From Chitinophagaceae bacterium (GTDB taxonomy: Bacteria; Bacteroidota; Bacteroidia; Chitinophagales; Chitinophagaceae), in the NCBI GenBank assembly GCA_016721385.1, contig JADKIE010000001.1, forward strand, positions 1 to 64,000: a stretch of DNA of 64,000 bases, given 5' to 3'. Shown piece after piece: positions 8,442 to 16,465 of this stretch. The notes beneath the pieces were generated by a model. The model made no database searches and was not told where the DNA came from. It was given only the letters and a program-made list of their open reading frames with translations. Positions within the stretch are counted from its first letter, which is position 1. Each line of letters begins with the position of its first letter. A program made the position numbers and the translations under genes.

Positions 8442-9839
8442 AACTTAGAATACTAATAGTAATACTGTTCCTATTTTCTTGCTTTTCAATTACAGCACAA
8501 GAAATAGTTGGGCAGTGGAATGGAGCTTTAAAAGTTCAAGGAACTCAATTAAGGCTTGTTTTTAATATCACTAAAACCGACAATGGCCTAAATTCTACAA
8601 TGGATAGCCCAGACCAAGGTGCTAAAGGAATTCCTACATCCTTTACAAGTTTCGAGAATTCAATCTTAAAAATTACAATTGCAAATCCAAAAATAGAATA
8701 TGAAGGAACACTTGAAAAGACAATATTATAGTTGGCACATTTAAACAAAGTGGTCAATCTTTTGCATTAAACTTGTCAAAAGAAATTATAGAAAAGTAAA
8801 ACTTGTAAGAACACAAGAACCAACAAAACCATATTCGTATTATTCAGAAGACATAATATTTGAGAATAAAAAGCAGGAATAAGTTTAGCTGGAACATTAA
8901 CCTTGCCGAAAAAGGAAGGTGTCTTTCCGGTAGTAATTTTAATAAGTGGAAGTGGCGCACAAAATAGGGATGAAGAACTATTAGGACACAAACCATTCCT
9001 AGTTTTGTCAGACTATTTAACAAAAAATGGGATGGCAGTTTTACGTTATGACGACAGAGGAACGGCACTGTCAAAAGGAGATTTTAATACAGCAACAAGT
9101 TTAGATTTTGCAACTGACGTAGAAGCGGCAATTACCTATTTAAAAACAAGAAAAGAAATAAATAAAAAGAAAATTGGATTAATTGGGCATAGCGAAGGTG
9201 GTCTAATTGCACCAATGGTTGCCAGTAAATCAACAGATGTTGCATTTATTATATTGTTAGCAGGAACAGGAATTAAAGGCGATCAACTACTTTTACTTCA
9301 ACAGAAATCAATTGGAAAAGCTTTAGGAGTTAGCGATGAGGATTTGAAGAAAAATGAATTGGTAAATAGAAAAGCATTCGAAATTGTAAACAAATCTACT
9401 ACTATAGAACAACTAAAAAAAGGACTTGACAACCTATATTATGCAAAGTCTAAAAGATAATCCAACCACTGAAAAACCAGAAGGAATGAGCAATGATGAT
9501 TTTGTGAAAATGCAAGTTAAACAAATTGCAAATCCTTGGATGCAATTTTTTATCAAGTACAATCCTGTACCAACTTTGGAAAAAGTTAAATGCCCTGTTT
9601 TAGCACTTAATGGAGAAAAAGACTTGCAAGTGCCACCAAGAGAAAATTTAAACGCAATAAGAAAAGCTTTAGCAAAAGGCAGCAATAAAAAATCAACTGT
9701 AAAAGAGATTCCGAATTTAAACCATTTGTTTCAAGAGTGTAAGACAGGTTCATCCGAAGAATATGCAAACATTGAACAAACTTTTTCACCTACGGCTTTA
9801 ACAGAAATTTTGAAATGGATACGAATACAAAAGAAATAA
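8438..9839 (+). CDS. exported alpha/beta hydrolase, several frameshifts
   Basis: Begins with a Sec signal (MKLRILIVILFLFSCFSITAQ) and a beta-rich N-terminal region (IVGQWNGALKVQGTQLRLVF), followed by an alpha/beta hydrolase domain. The nucleophile elbow GHSEGG is near 9190. The acid (NGEKDLQV) and the catalytic His (NLNHLF) come near the end, so a full Ser-Asp-His set is present once the pieces are rejoined. Breaks lie near 8730, 8800, 8880 and 9457. The architecture resembles S9-like/alpha-beta hydrolases common in Bacteroidota. It overlaps the upstream membrane gene by 4 nt. The substrate is unknown. Confidence 0.78.
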
Positions 9840-9906
9840 AAGCAACAAAAAACAAAATGCATTACATAGTTTGGAATTATAAAGCTTTTTACACAGCACA
9901 ATTTTA

Positions 9907-10667
9907 TGTTTGTTTGTTTTGCAACTTTTTACAAGTTGTTTGACTAACAAGAATCCCGTTGTTGCGAAAACCCAAAATCAGGAATTTAAAGTAAAATTAG
10001 ACACCATAAGTCTTTTTGACAGTTCAAGAAATAGAAATATTCCAGTAGCCATATTTTCACCAAAGACGGACAATCAAATAAAAAATCAAAAAGTAGTTTT
10101 TTACAGTCACGGCTACAGACAAAACAGACAAGGTAGTTATTTGACACATTCAATACTTGCAAATCTTTTGGCTTCCAAAGGATATTTTGTTGTGAGCATT
10201 CAACATGAAAACCCAACAGATAGTTTAATTCCAGCTGAAGGCATTCCAAAAATTGTGCGAAGAACCAATTGGGAAAGAGGAGCAACAAATATTCTATTTG
10301 TACTAAATGAATTTAAAAGGACAAATCCTCATTTAGATTATAACCATGTAACATTAATTGGTTATTCCAATGGCGGCGATATGTCTATGTTGTTTGCACA
10401 AAAATACCCGAACCTTCTTTATAAAATTATCTCGTTAGATAACAGAAGATTTGATTTTCCAAGAGCTTCAACCCCTAAAGTATATTCACTTCGGTCAAGC
10501 GACCAAGTTGCAGATGAAGGAGTAATACCAACATTAGAAGAGCAAAAAAGTACGGGATGAAAATAATTCAATTAAAAAATACCATACACAACAAAATGAA
10601 TGATGATGCTAATGAAGAGCAACGAAACGAAATAAATAATTACATTTTAAGTTTTATAAAAGAATGA
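9907..10667 (+). CDS. alpha/beta hydrolase, predicted lipoprotein
   Basis: The N-terminus MFVLQLFTSC has a lipobox-like LFTSC, suggesting an anchored periplasmic or outer-membrane lipoprotein; the start could lie slightly upstream in another frame. VVFYSHGYRQN gives the oxyanion region and LIGYSNGGDMSM the nucleophile Ser. A one-base shift at an A run near 10550 ends the frame early; in the other frame the protein continues (YGMKIIQLKNT...ILSFIKE) to a stop at 10665-10667, which overlaps the beta-lactamase start (atga). The overlap supports the rejoined end. The family resembles dienelactone-hydrolase/lipase-like enzymes; substrate unknown. Confidence 0.75.
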
Positions 10668-11548
10668 GAAAATTATATTACATAGTCGTTTATTTATTAC
10701 TTACATCTTCATCAATGTATGCACAAAACATAGACACATTAAAAAGTGAAATTGTAAAAATTATTTCTACCAAGAAAGCAACAGTGGGAGTTTCAATTAT
10801 TGGAAGTGATGCAAAAGATACTTTAAATATAAATGGCTACAGACACTTTCCTATGATAAGTGTTTTTAAATTTCATATTGCACTAACTGTTCTAAACAAA
10901 GTTGATAAAGGCGAACTCTCATTAGGGCAAAAAGTATTTATAAAAAAAAGTGATTTGTTAGAAAATACCTGGAGTCCATTTAAGAAAAAGTACTCAAATA
11001 GAGATACATCCATAAAATTGAGAGAAGCTTTACAATGGATGGTTTCACATAGCGACAATAATATTTGCGATATTTTAATCAGACTTATAGGAGGAGTTCA
11101 AACAGTTGATAATTTTATTCAAAACAAAAATTTTGTAATAAAAAATGACGAAGAAGGAATGCACCTAAATTGGGATGCTCAATATTTAAACACAACTACT
11201 CCAAACTATACAACTCAATTACTAAAAAAACTTTACGACAAAAAAATGTTAACTAAAAAATCAACAAAGTTTTTATATGAAACAATGTTAGCTACATCTG
11301 TAGGGCAAAATAGATTAAAAGCCAAACTTCCTGAAAGCACAAAAGTTGCACATAGAACAGGAAGCTCATTTACAAATGATATTGGTTTAACAGGAGCAAT
11401 TAATGATATAGGAATTGTAAAAATGCCAAATGGAAAATGTTATTTTATCTCAGTATTTGTATATAACACCTCCGAAAGATTTGAAGTTGGAGAAGCAATA
11501 ATTGCAGATATATCAAAAGTAACTTGGGATTATTTTACAAGAAATTAA
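10664..11548 (+). CDS. bla: class A beta-lactamase, subclass A2-like
   Basis: A periplasmic serine beta-lactamase that hydrolyses beta-lactam rings. A signal peptide (MRKLYYIVVYLLLTSSSMYAQ) precedes the active-site S-x-x-K box SVFK near residue 66. The SDN loop (HSDNN) is near 127. The Omega-loop region EEGMH...DAQYLN carries the likely general-base Glu, and HRTGSS replaces the common KTG-type box as in several A2 enzymes of Bacteroidota. The ending NDIGIVKMPNGK is typical. Length (294 aa) is normal and this is one of the few intact genes in the island. It is coupled to the upstream hydrolase by a 4-nt overlap. The spectrum cannot be judged from sequence alone. Confidence 0.92.
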   Translation: MRKLYYIVVYLLLTSSSMYAQNIDTLKSEIVKIISTKKATVGVSIIGSDAKDTLNINGYRHFPMISVFKFHIALTVLNKVDKGELSLGQKVFIKKSDLLENTWSPFKKKYSNRDTSIKLREALQWMVSHSDNNICDILIRLIGGVQTVDNFIQNKNFVIKNDEEGMHLNWDAQYLNTTTPNYTTQLLKKLYDKKMLTKKSTKFLYETMLATSVGQNRLKAKLPESTKVAHRTGSSFTNDIGLTGAINDIGIVKMPNGKCYFISVFVYNTSERFEVGEAIIADISKVTWDYFTRN

Positions 11549-11563
11549 TAACACAAAATTATT

Positions 11564-12007
11564 ATGATGCAAAATTCAATAGAACGTTTAAATTATTTGT
11601 GTAACACAATACCAAAATTACTAAATGAAATTGATGATGCAATATTCTCTAAAAAACTAAATTCTGAAAAATGGAGTAAAAAAGAAATATTGGGGCATTT
11701 AATTGATAGTGCAACAAACAATCATCAACGCTTTGTTCGTAGCCAATTTGAACAGACTCCAACTATAGTATACGATCAGAATAATTGGAACAGGTATAGT
11801 TTCTATCAGCAAATAAATAAAAATCAAATTATTGATTTTTGGATAGTTTACAACAAGCAACTACTTGAATTAATAAAAAATATTCCAAGCGAAAATTTAT
11901 TGAAAGAGTGCAGAACAAGTAATGGCAATGTTCACACTATTGAATTTCTAATTAATGATTATGTAGAACATTTAGAGCATCACTTAAAGCAAATTGTGAA
12001 TTACTAG
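11564..12007 (+). CDS. DinB family protein
   Basis: A four-helix-bundle protein of the DinB/YfiT superfamily, whose members use three His residues to bind a metal and include thiol-dependent transferases. The motif WSKKEILGHLIDSATNNHQR near residue 40 supplies the first His; DYVEHLEHHLKQI at the C-terminus supplies the others. At 147 aa it is of usual size and intact. It follows the beta-lactamase by 15 nt. A role in thiol or antibiotic chemistry is possible given the island context, but is only inference. Confidence 0.85.
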   Translation: MMQNSIERLNYLCNTIPKLLNEIDDAIFSKKLNSEKWSKKEILGHLIDSATNNHQRFVRSQFEQTPTIVYDQNNWNRYSFYQQINKNQIIDFWIVYNKQLLELIKNIPSENLLKECRTSNGNVHTIEFLINDYVEHLEHHLKQIVNY

Positions 12008-12012
12008 TATTA

Positions 12013-12684
12013 ATGAAAACAATTTTAATAACAGGAATAAATAAAGGACTTGGCAAAGAATTTTTTGCGCAATTTGTTGCAAAAGGGTATTTCGTTTTTG
12101 GCCTTTACGAAATGAAACTATTTACAATGAACTAGTAAAAACAAAACCGCAAAACGCAGAATATATTTTAGCCGACATTTCTAATGATAATTGCATTAAA
12201 AAAATTCAGCAAACTGTTGGAGATAGAAAATTAAATTTGATTGTAAATAATGCAGGAATTCAAGGTGAAGGAATGACATTAGAAACTGCAACTTCAAAAG
12301 AAATATTAGATCTGATTAATGTTCATTGTCTTGGAGCATTTAGAGTAATGAAATCAATTTTCACTAATTTTAAAGAAAGTGGTTCAGCAGTTATAAATGT
12401 AAATTCTAGGCTAGGTTCTATTCATCATCAAGAAATTGGAACTTTTAAAAATATGGAAGTAAGTTATTCTTATAGAATAGCAAAGGCTTCTCAAAATATG
12501 CTGACAACAAGTTTACAAATAGAATTTCCAGATATCAACTTCGTAAGTTTAACATAAGGCAGATTATCAACGCAACTTGAATATCAAGAAAGTGCAAAGA
12601 AAATAATAGAATTTTGGGAACAAGGAAACTTTAAAAAAAGCAAAAGGAATATTAGAAGTGCCAAACAAAATAACAGAATGGTAA
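12013..12684 (+). CDS. short-chain dehydrogenase/reductase, frameshifted
   Basis: An NAD(P)-dependent oxidoreductase of the SDR family. MKTILITGINKGLGKEF gives the TGxxxGxG cofactor motif, LIVNNAGIQG the NNAG motif, VINVNSRLGSI the catalytic Ser strand and YSYRIAKASQN the YxxxK pair. Breaks fall near 12100, 12556 and 12640. Followed through them, the protein ends GILEVPNKITEW at 12684. It starts 5 nt after the DinB stop. A large imperfect palindrome follows immediately. The substrate is not predictable. Confidence 0.8.
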
Positions 12685-12685
12685 A

Positions 12686-12875
12686 AAAAACTACAGCTAA
12701 CACGTGATTTGCGCTATTGCTGGGCTTGCGCTTGCTATTTTGTTCTTCGTGGAAAATAATCTGGTGACTACAATTCTATCTTTCAAAGAAAATTCGTAAG
12801 TTCGTTTGGTTCGTGATTGCGGCAGCAACAGACGCAAAGCACAGGAAAGTTAGCAAACATTGTGTAACTAAATAA
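12686..12875. repeat. large imperfect palindrome after the SDR gene (attC-like candidate)
   Basis: Starts just after the SDR stop. Its ends are gctaac and gttagc, with inner tttgcg and cgcaaa also facing each other, about 170 bp apart overall. The end boxes differ by one position from the integron RYYYAAC/GTTRRRY core sites. It contains gtttggttcgtgattgcggcag, related to 6448-6465. The next coding start (12897) follows closely, so the element lies between two successive small genes. Confidence 0.45.
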
Positions 12876-12896
12876 ACATAAAATTTATTTTGATAA

Positions 12897-13333
12897 ATGA
12901 AATTAAATGTTGAAATAAAAAAATTGAAATTAGTGACTTTGATTTTATTTATCACTCAACTTATGAATTGCAAAACGAAACATTTGATTTTGAAACATTC
13001 AAAGATATTTTCATCGAGAATACATCAAACAAAAAATAATCTTTATTTAGTCGCAAAATGAATCTTGAGTATTTAGGTTTCATAAGCCTTCATACTCAAA
13101 GGCTTTTACATCATTGCGGAGTAGTTGGAGAAATTCAAGAGTTTTATATCGACCCAAAGCATAGAAATAAAGGTGTTGGAAAAAAATTGATGAACGAAGT
13201 GATCAATTATGCCAATCAAAATAATTTAAAAAGCATAGAAGTTACAACTAATAAAAAGCGAATAGAAAACGTTATTATTTATGAAAATCTTGGATTTAGC
13301 TTGACGCATAATAAATTTACAATCTATAAGTAA
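12897..13333 (+). CDS. GNAT family N-acetyltransferase, frameshifted N-terminal half
   Basis: An acetyl-CoA-dependent acetyltransferase. The C-terminal half is clean: EIQEFYIDPKHRNKGVGKKLM is the acetyl-CoA-binding motif A (R-x2-G-x-G/A pattern), followed by VIIYENLGF, the motif B tyrosine region. Rejoining frames gives an N-terminus MKLNVEIKKLKL, then a YELQNETFDFETFKDIF segment and NNLYLVAKMN; shifts lie near 12943 and 13035. The spacing resembles small-molecule (for example aminoglycoside-type) acetyltransferases, but the substrate cannot be named. A gctaac-bearing repeat starts just after the stop. Confidence 0.78.
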
Positions 13334-13450
13334 AACAACGAACGCTAACAGCGGTTTGCATCAATGGCTAAGGCTTGGGACTTATCAGTGATGGCTTGGT
13401 GAGAGAAAACCAAATCCTCCGGATTTTCGCCGTCTTTGGTAGGTTGCCGA

Positions 13451-13605
13451 TTTCGCCTTCGTTGGTGTTCTCCGCTAATATCTCCGCCGCCTGTGTCTCC
13501 GACCAGCGGCGAAAACTAAACATGTTGTATTACTTATAATATTATTTAAATAGTTAGGTATGGCTTAGTGTTTCCCGTTGGTTTTGAAGACCAGACGAGG
13601 CGTAA
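13451..13605. repeat. island-flanking direct repeat, copy 2 (155 bp)
   Basis: About 97% identical to 6516-6673 in the same orientation. Identity starts abruptly at tttcgccttcg and ends at ggcgtaa, with unrelated sequence on both outer sides. Confidence 0.85.
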
Positions 13606-13754
13606 AAATGAAAGAGAGTTTTCTTGGATAAAAAAACCGCCTATTAATTAAGGCGGCTCCGGGCTGGATAAGGTTTAACGAAACGTTTTTAAAAAACTAT
13701 ATGTGCTTGTGGTATTCATTGCTTACAAACTTGCCGGCTTAAATATATTAATCA

Positions 13755-13790
13755 GGAAACCGCCTCAAAAAAATGAGACGATTCCTTTTT
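13755..13790. terminator. bidirectional terminator-like hairpin
   Basis: ggaaaccgcctca pairs imperfectly with tgagacgattcc around an A-rich loop and is followed by five T residues. It lies downstream of the minus-strand regulator operon (196 nt away) and of the plus-strand island genes. Confidence 0.45.
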
Positions 13791-13983
13791 CTCAGAAACC
13801 AAAAAAATCTTTATAATAAATAGGGTACGGATTAAAAACGAAAAAAACTATCTCTAAAAATATGCTGCTTGCCAAATACAAAGCGTTAAATAATTACACT
13901 ACAAATAAATAGAAAGTTTACAGTAAAAAATAGCGTAGATATATCCTTTAGTAAAACAGGTATTTATACTCTATTGGCAGCAT

Positions 13984-14664
13984 CTAAAAATCAATAGAAT
14001 AAAGGTTGTTTTTTATTGCAAAAATTACCAACCCGGCAGTGTTGCGGCAGCCTGTTTTTTGCAAAAGCCTGTTGCGATGGCCTTCCACAGTACGAGAACT
14101 GATAAAAAGCATTTCTCCTATTTCACTGTTGGTGTGCTCTTTACATAGTAAAGTAAGTATTTCAGTTTCTCGGCTGGTAAGCTCAATTTCAATATTATTA
14201 AGGTTTTTTATATCACTGGTTTTGTATTGTGCTGCCTTACGCATGGCTTGTAAAGATGCCTGATTAAAATAAAAGCCATTTTTGTATGTAGAGTTTATGG
14301 CAAGAATCAATTCATCTATTTCGCAGTTTTTGGTAAGATAGCCGCAAGCACCTGCCTCAATCATTTTACCAATAAATCTTTCCTGATCGTACACAGACAA
14401 TACCAAGACTTTTATTGCAGGATATTTTTTTTGCAACACTTCATTTAACTCTACCCCATTCATTTCGGGCATGTGCATATCTATCAAAGCAATATCAGGC
14501 AATTCATTGGCGTTTTGAAGCTGCTCTAAAAAAACTTTCCCATTCTCTGCTTCCGATAATAATCTAAACTCGGGAATAGAAATAATCAGGGAAGCTAATC
14601 CGTTTCTAAACAGATGTTGATCATCAACCAAAGAAATTGTAATATCGTTCATAGATTTTTGCAA
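13984..14664 (-). CDS. NarL/FixJ-type response regulator with LuxR DNA-binding domain
   Basis: A cytoplasmic two-component regulator. The receiver domain (residues about 5-125) shows LVDDQ acidic residues, the phospho-acceptor in ALIDMHMPEMNG, and K in YLTKN. A LuxR-type helix-turn-helix follows (ELTSRETEILTLLC, then NSEIGEMLFISSRTVEGHR) near residues 160-215. The gene is intact, 226 aa. It is the last gene of a minus-strand group and starts 5 nt after the histidine kinase, its evident partner. Targets are not visible. Confidence 0.93.
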   Translation of the reverse strand: MQKSMNDITISLVDDQHLFRNGLASLIISIPEFRLLSEAENGKVFLEQLQNANELPDIALIDMHMPEMNGVELNEVLQKKYPAIKVLVLSVYDQERFIGKMIEAGACGYLTKNCEIDELILAINSTYKNGFYFNQASLQAMRKAAQYKTSDIKNLNNIEIELTSRETEILTLLCKEHTNSEIGEMLFISSRTVEGHRNRLLQKTGCRNTAGLVIFAIKNNLYSIDF

Positions 14665-14669
14665 AACCT

Positions 14670-15443
14670 CTATTGTTTAACAGTTATTGTAATACCAAAA
14701 CCATCACCCAAAGATGAAATTATATTATAACTAGCATTCATCATTTTAATTCTGGCTTCTATATTTTTCATTCCCATACCAAACTTGTTATTGTTGGCAT
14801 CTAAATCCATTCCTTTTCCATCATCTTTGTAGCCAACAACTATTCCATCGTTAGCTGCATCAAAATTAATGGCTATTTTTTTAGCATTCGCATGTTTAAT
14901 GGTATTGGATAAAAGCTCCTGCACTATTCTGTATATTGCTAACGCCGTTTGCTTACTAAGTTTATCTGCTTTAGTGCCGGTATTATTTGCAAAAGAAACT
15001 TCTATTTTGCCCGATATATTGAACGAATCTGCCAGTTCATGCATGGCATAATCGAGCCCAAAAAGTTCTAACCCCGGTGGCGATAATGTATGTGAAATTG
15101 TACGAACGGTTGTAATAATATTATCAATAAGAGGTTTGTATTTATTTTTACTTTCGTCTGTTTCGATGGTTTGTGCCATTATCATTTTTAAGTTAGATAA
15201 AGATGCACCTACATCATCATGCAAGTCTCTACCAATACGCTTTCGTTCATCCTCTTGCGATAAAAGTGTTGCATTCAGCAATTGCTCGCCATATTCAATT
15301 TCGGCTTTTTGCAAAGCTGCTTTTTGGGTAGCAATTTTCCGTTGATACCTTAAAAAGAAAAAGATGAAAGATGCTGCAAGTATAAAAGTACCAATCATGG
15401 CAAATAACACCAGCAAAAATATATTATCGGTTACTTTTTGCAT
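14670..15443 (-). CDS. sensor histidine kinase, HisKA_3/NarX type
   Basis: A membrane-anchored kinase with one N-terminal transmembrane helix (IFLLVLFAMIGTFILAASFIFFFL), a short coiled-coil, the HisKA_3 box DDERKRIGRDLHDDVGASL carrying the phospho-His, and an HATPase domain (IVQELLSNTIKHANAKKI, KDDGKGMD, FGMGMKNIEARI). There is no periplasmic sensor domain. I prefer the start MQKVTDNIF at 15443; longer forms would overlap most of the end of the upstream membrane gene. It overlaps that gene by 13 nt, so sensing may be done by the membrane partner (inference). Confidence 0.9.
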   Translation of the reverse strand: MQKVTDNIFLLVLFAMIGTFILAASFIFFFLRYQRKIATQKAALQKAEIEYGEQLLNATLLSQEDERKRIGRDLHDDVGASLSNLKMIMAQTIETDESKNKYKPLIDNIITTVRTISHTLSPPGLELFGLDYAMHELADSFNISGKIEVSFANNTGTKADKLSKQTALAIYRIVQELLSNTIKHANAKKIAINFDAANDGIVVGYKDDGKGMDLDANNNKFGMGMKNIEARIKMMNASYNIISSLGDGFGITITVKQ

Positions 15444-16013
15444 AAGATAAATCCAATTGAAAGGATGATATGCATGATTAAAATTAGAGAAGCATGCATA
15501 CCCCAAATTACATAAAAATTACTCATAGACTCATTTGCTGCAATTGTAAAATTGGAAAAGATAAAAAGCATAAATGCGCCGGAGTAATACAAAAAAATGC
15601 CTGACGAAATAATTAATTGCAAAAATCATAATAATGATAGCTGCAATAGATCTGGTGTAACTACAGTATGTGAATATACTTTGTAAAAAGATAGCATTTG
15701 CAATACAAAGCAATGCAAATACCAAAGGTAAAAGAACATAAAATATAGGTTTCGCTTTTTTTGAAAGTAGTTTTTTATAAAAAGCAGATAAAATAATTAT
15801 TTCCAGTACAGTAAGAATATGCACCAAAGGCAAATTGTTCATATGAAAAAACTTACCAATTATTGTTGCAACAAAATTAATTACTGCAGAAACCAGCAAA
15901 TACCATAATATAATTTTGGCCTCCGCAGTTAAGTAACGCCATTTTAGGATAGCAAAAAAAATAGGGAGTAATATACTTAGTGGTACTATTACCCCCATAT
16001 AAATTTTAATCAT
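15431..16013 (-). CDS. polytopic membrane protein, probable partner of the kinase, frameshifted
   Basis: I do not recognise a named family. About seven hydrophobic helices follow each other with short loops, starting IYMGVIVPLSILLPIFFAIL and ending HIILSIGFILCKK. A frame break near 15610 splits it; both halves are membrane segments and join smoothly. The stop overlaps the kinase start, and the kinase lacks its own sensor domain, so this protein is the natural candidate for the input module. It starts 5 nt after the upstream 128-aa gene ends. Confidence 0.6.
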
Positions 16014-16018
16014 TAAAA

Positions 16019-16405
16019 CTATGGGTTTTGAAAAAGAGGGCTATCCACATCACAAATTTTAGGACAAGGATTTGTAAAATCATAAATACTACTTTGCTCA
16101 TCCTCTGCACCTGCCTGCCCTACAGGAATACTTAATACATCTTTATTATCAGCATCAACAGGTACTAAAATAATTTTAAGTGTAGATATATCGCCGGGAG
16201 TTTCCATAGCCAAATATGCCCTTACAGATGGACATTTTGAAAAATCGGCTAAATTTTGAATATCCGACATTGGAATGTTAAATGCCCTGATGTACTTATC
16301 GTCTGGTTCAATTTTACCAATATAGTCACGCCAGTTTGTGGTGATGTTGATTGCAACTTGCTCGGTAATAGTGTCTTTAGGACTTGGGGTAATTTGGGTG
16401 TTCAT
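16019..16405 (-). CDS. hypothetical protein, 128 aa
   Basis: Not recognised. It is soluble, without signal peptide or membrane segments, with a conserved-looking core NWRDYIGKIEPDDKYIRAF and a Cys-containing ending (NPCPKICDVDSPLF). It opens the minus-strand group containing the membrane protein, kinase and response regulator, with only 5 nt to the next gene. It may belong to that signalling unit or simply share its transcript. Confidence 0.65.
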   Translation of the reverse strand: MNTQITPSPKDTITEQVAINITTNWRDYIGKIEPDDKYIRAFNIPMSDIQNLADFSKCPSVRAYLAMETPGDISTLKIILVPVDADNKDVLSIPVGQAGAEDEQSSIYDFTNPCPKICDVDSPLFQNP

Positions 16406-16465
16406 AAAAAATAGGTTTGGTTAATAAAATCAAATATAAGTAAACCCTAAATATTTTTTACTAAA

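Larger units (their letters stand above)
13334..13983. other. gene-free right border of the accessory island
   Basis: 650 bp without a gene. It opens with gctaacagcggtttgcatcaatggc, which resembles the left end of the 12.7 kb palindrome. Copy 2 of the island-flanking repeat follows (13451-13605), then a short hairpin (ccgcct / aggcgg, 13637-13656) and a terminator-like hairpin (13755-13785) before the convergent response-regulator gene. The remaining AT-rich sequence shows nothing recognisable. Confidence 0.6.

Noticed and set aside
8438..9839. Three separate hydrolase-related genes
   Set aside because: The pieces are consecutive parts of one alpha/beta hydrolase with Ser, Asp and His each in the expected order once frames are joined.
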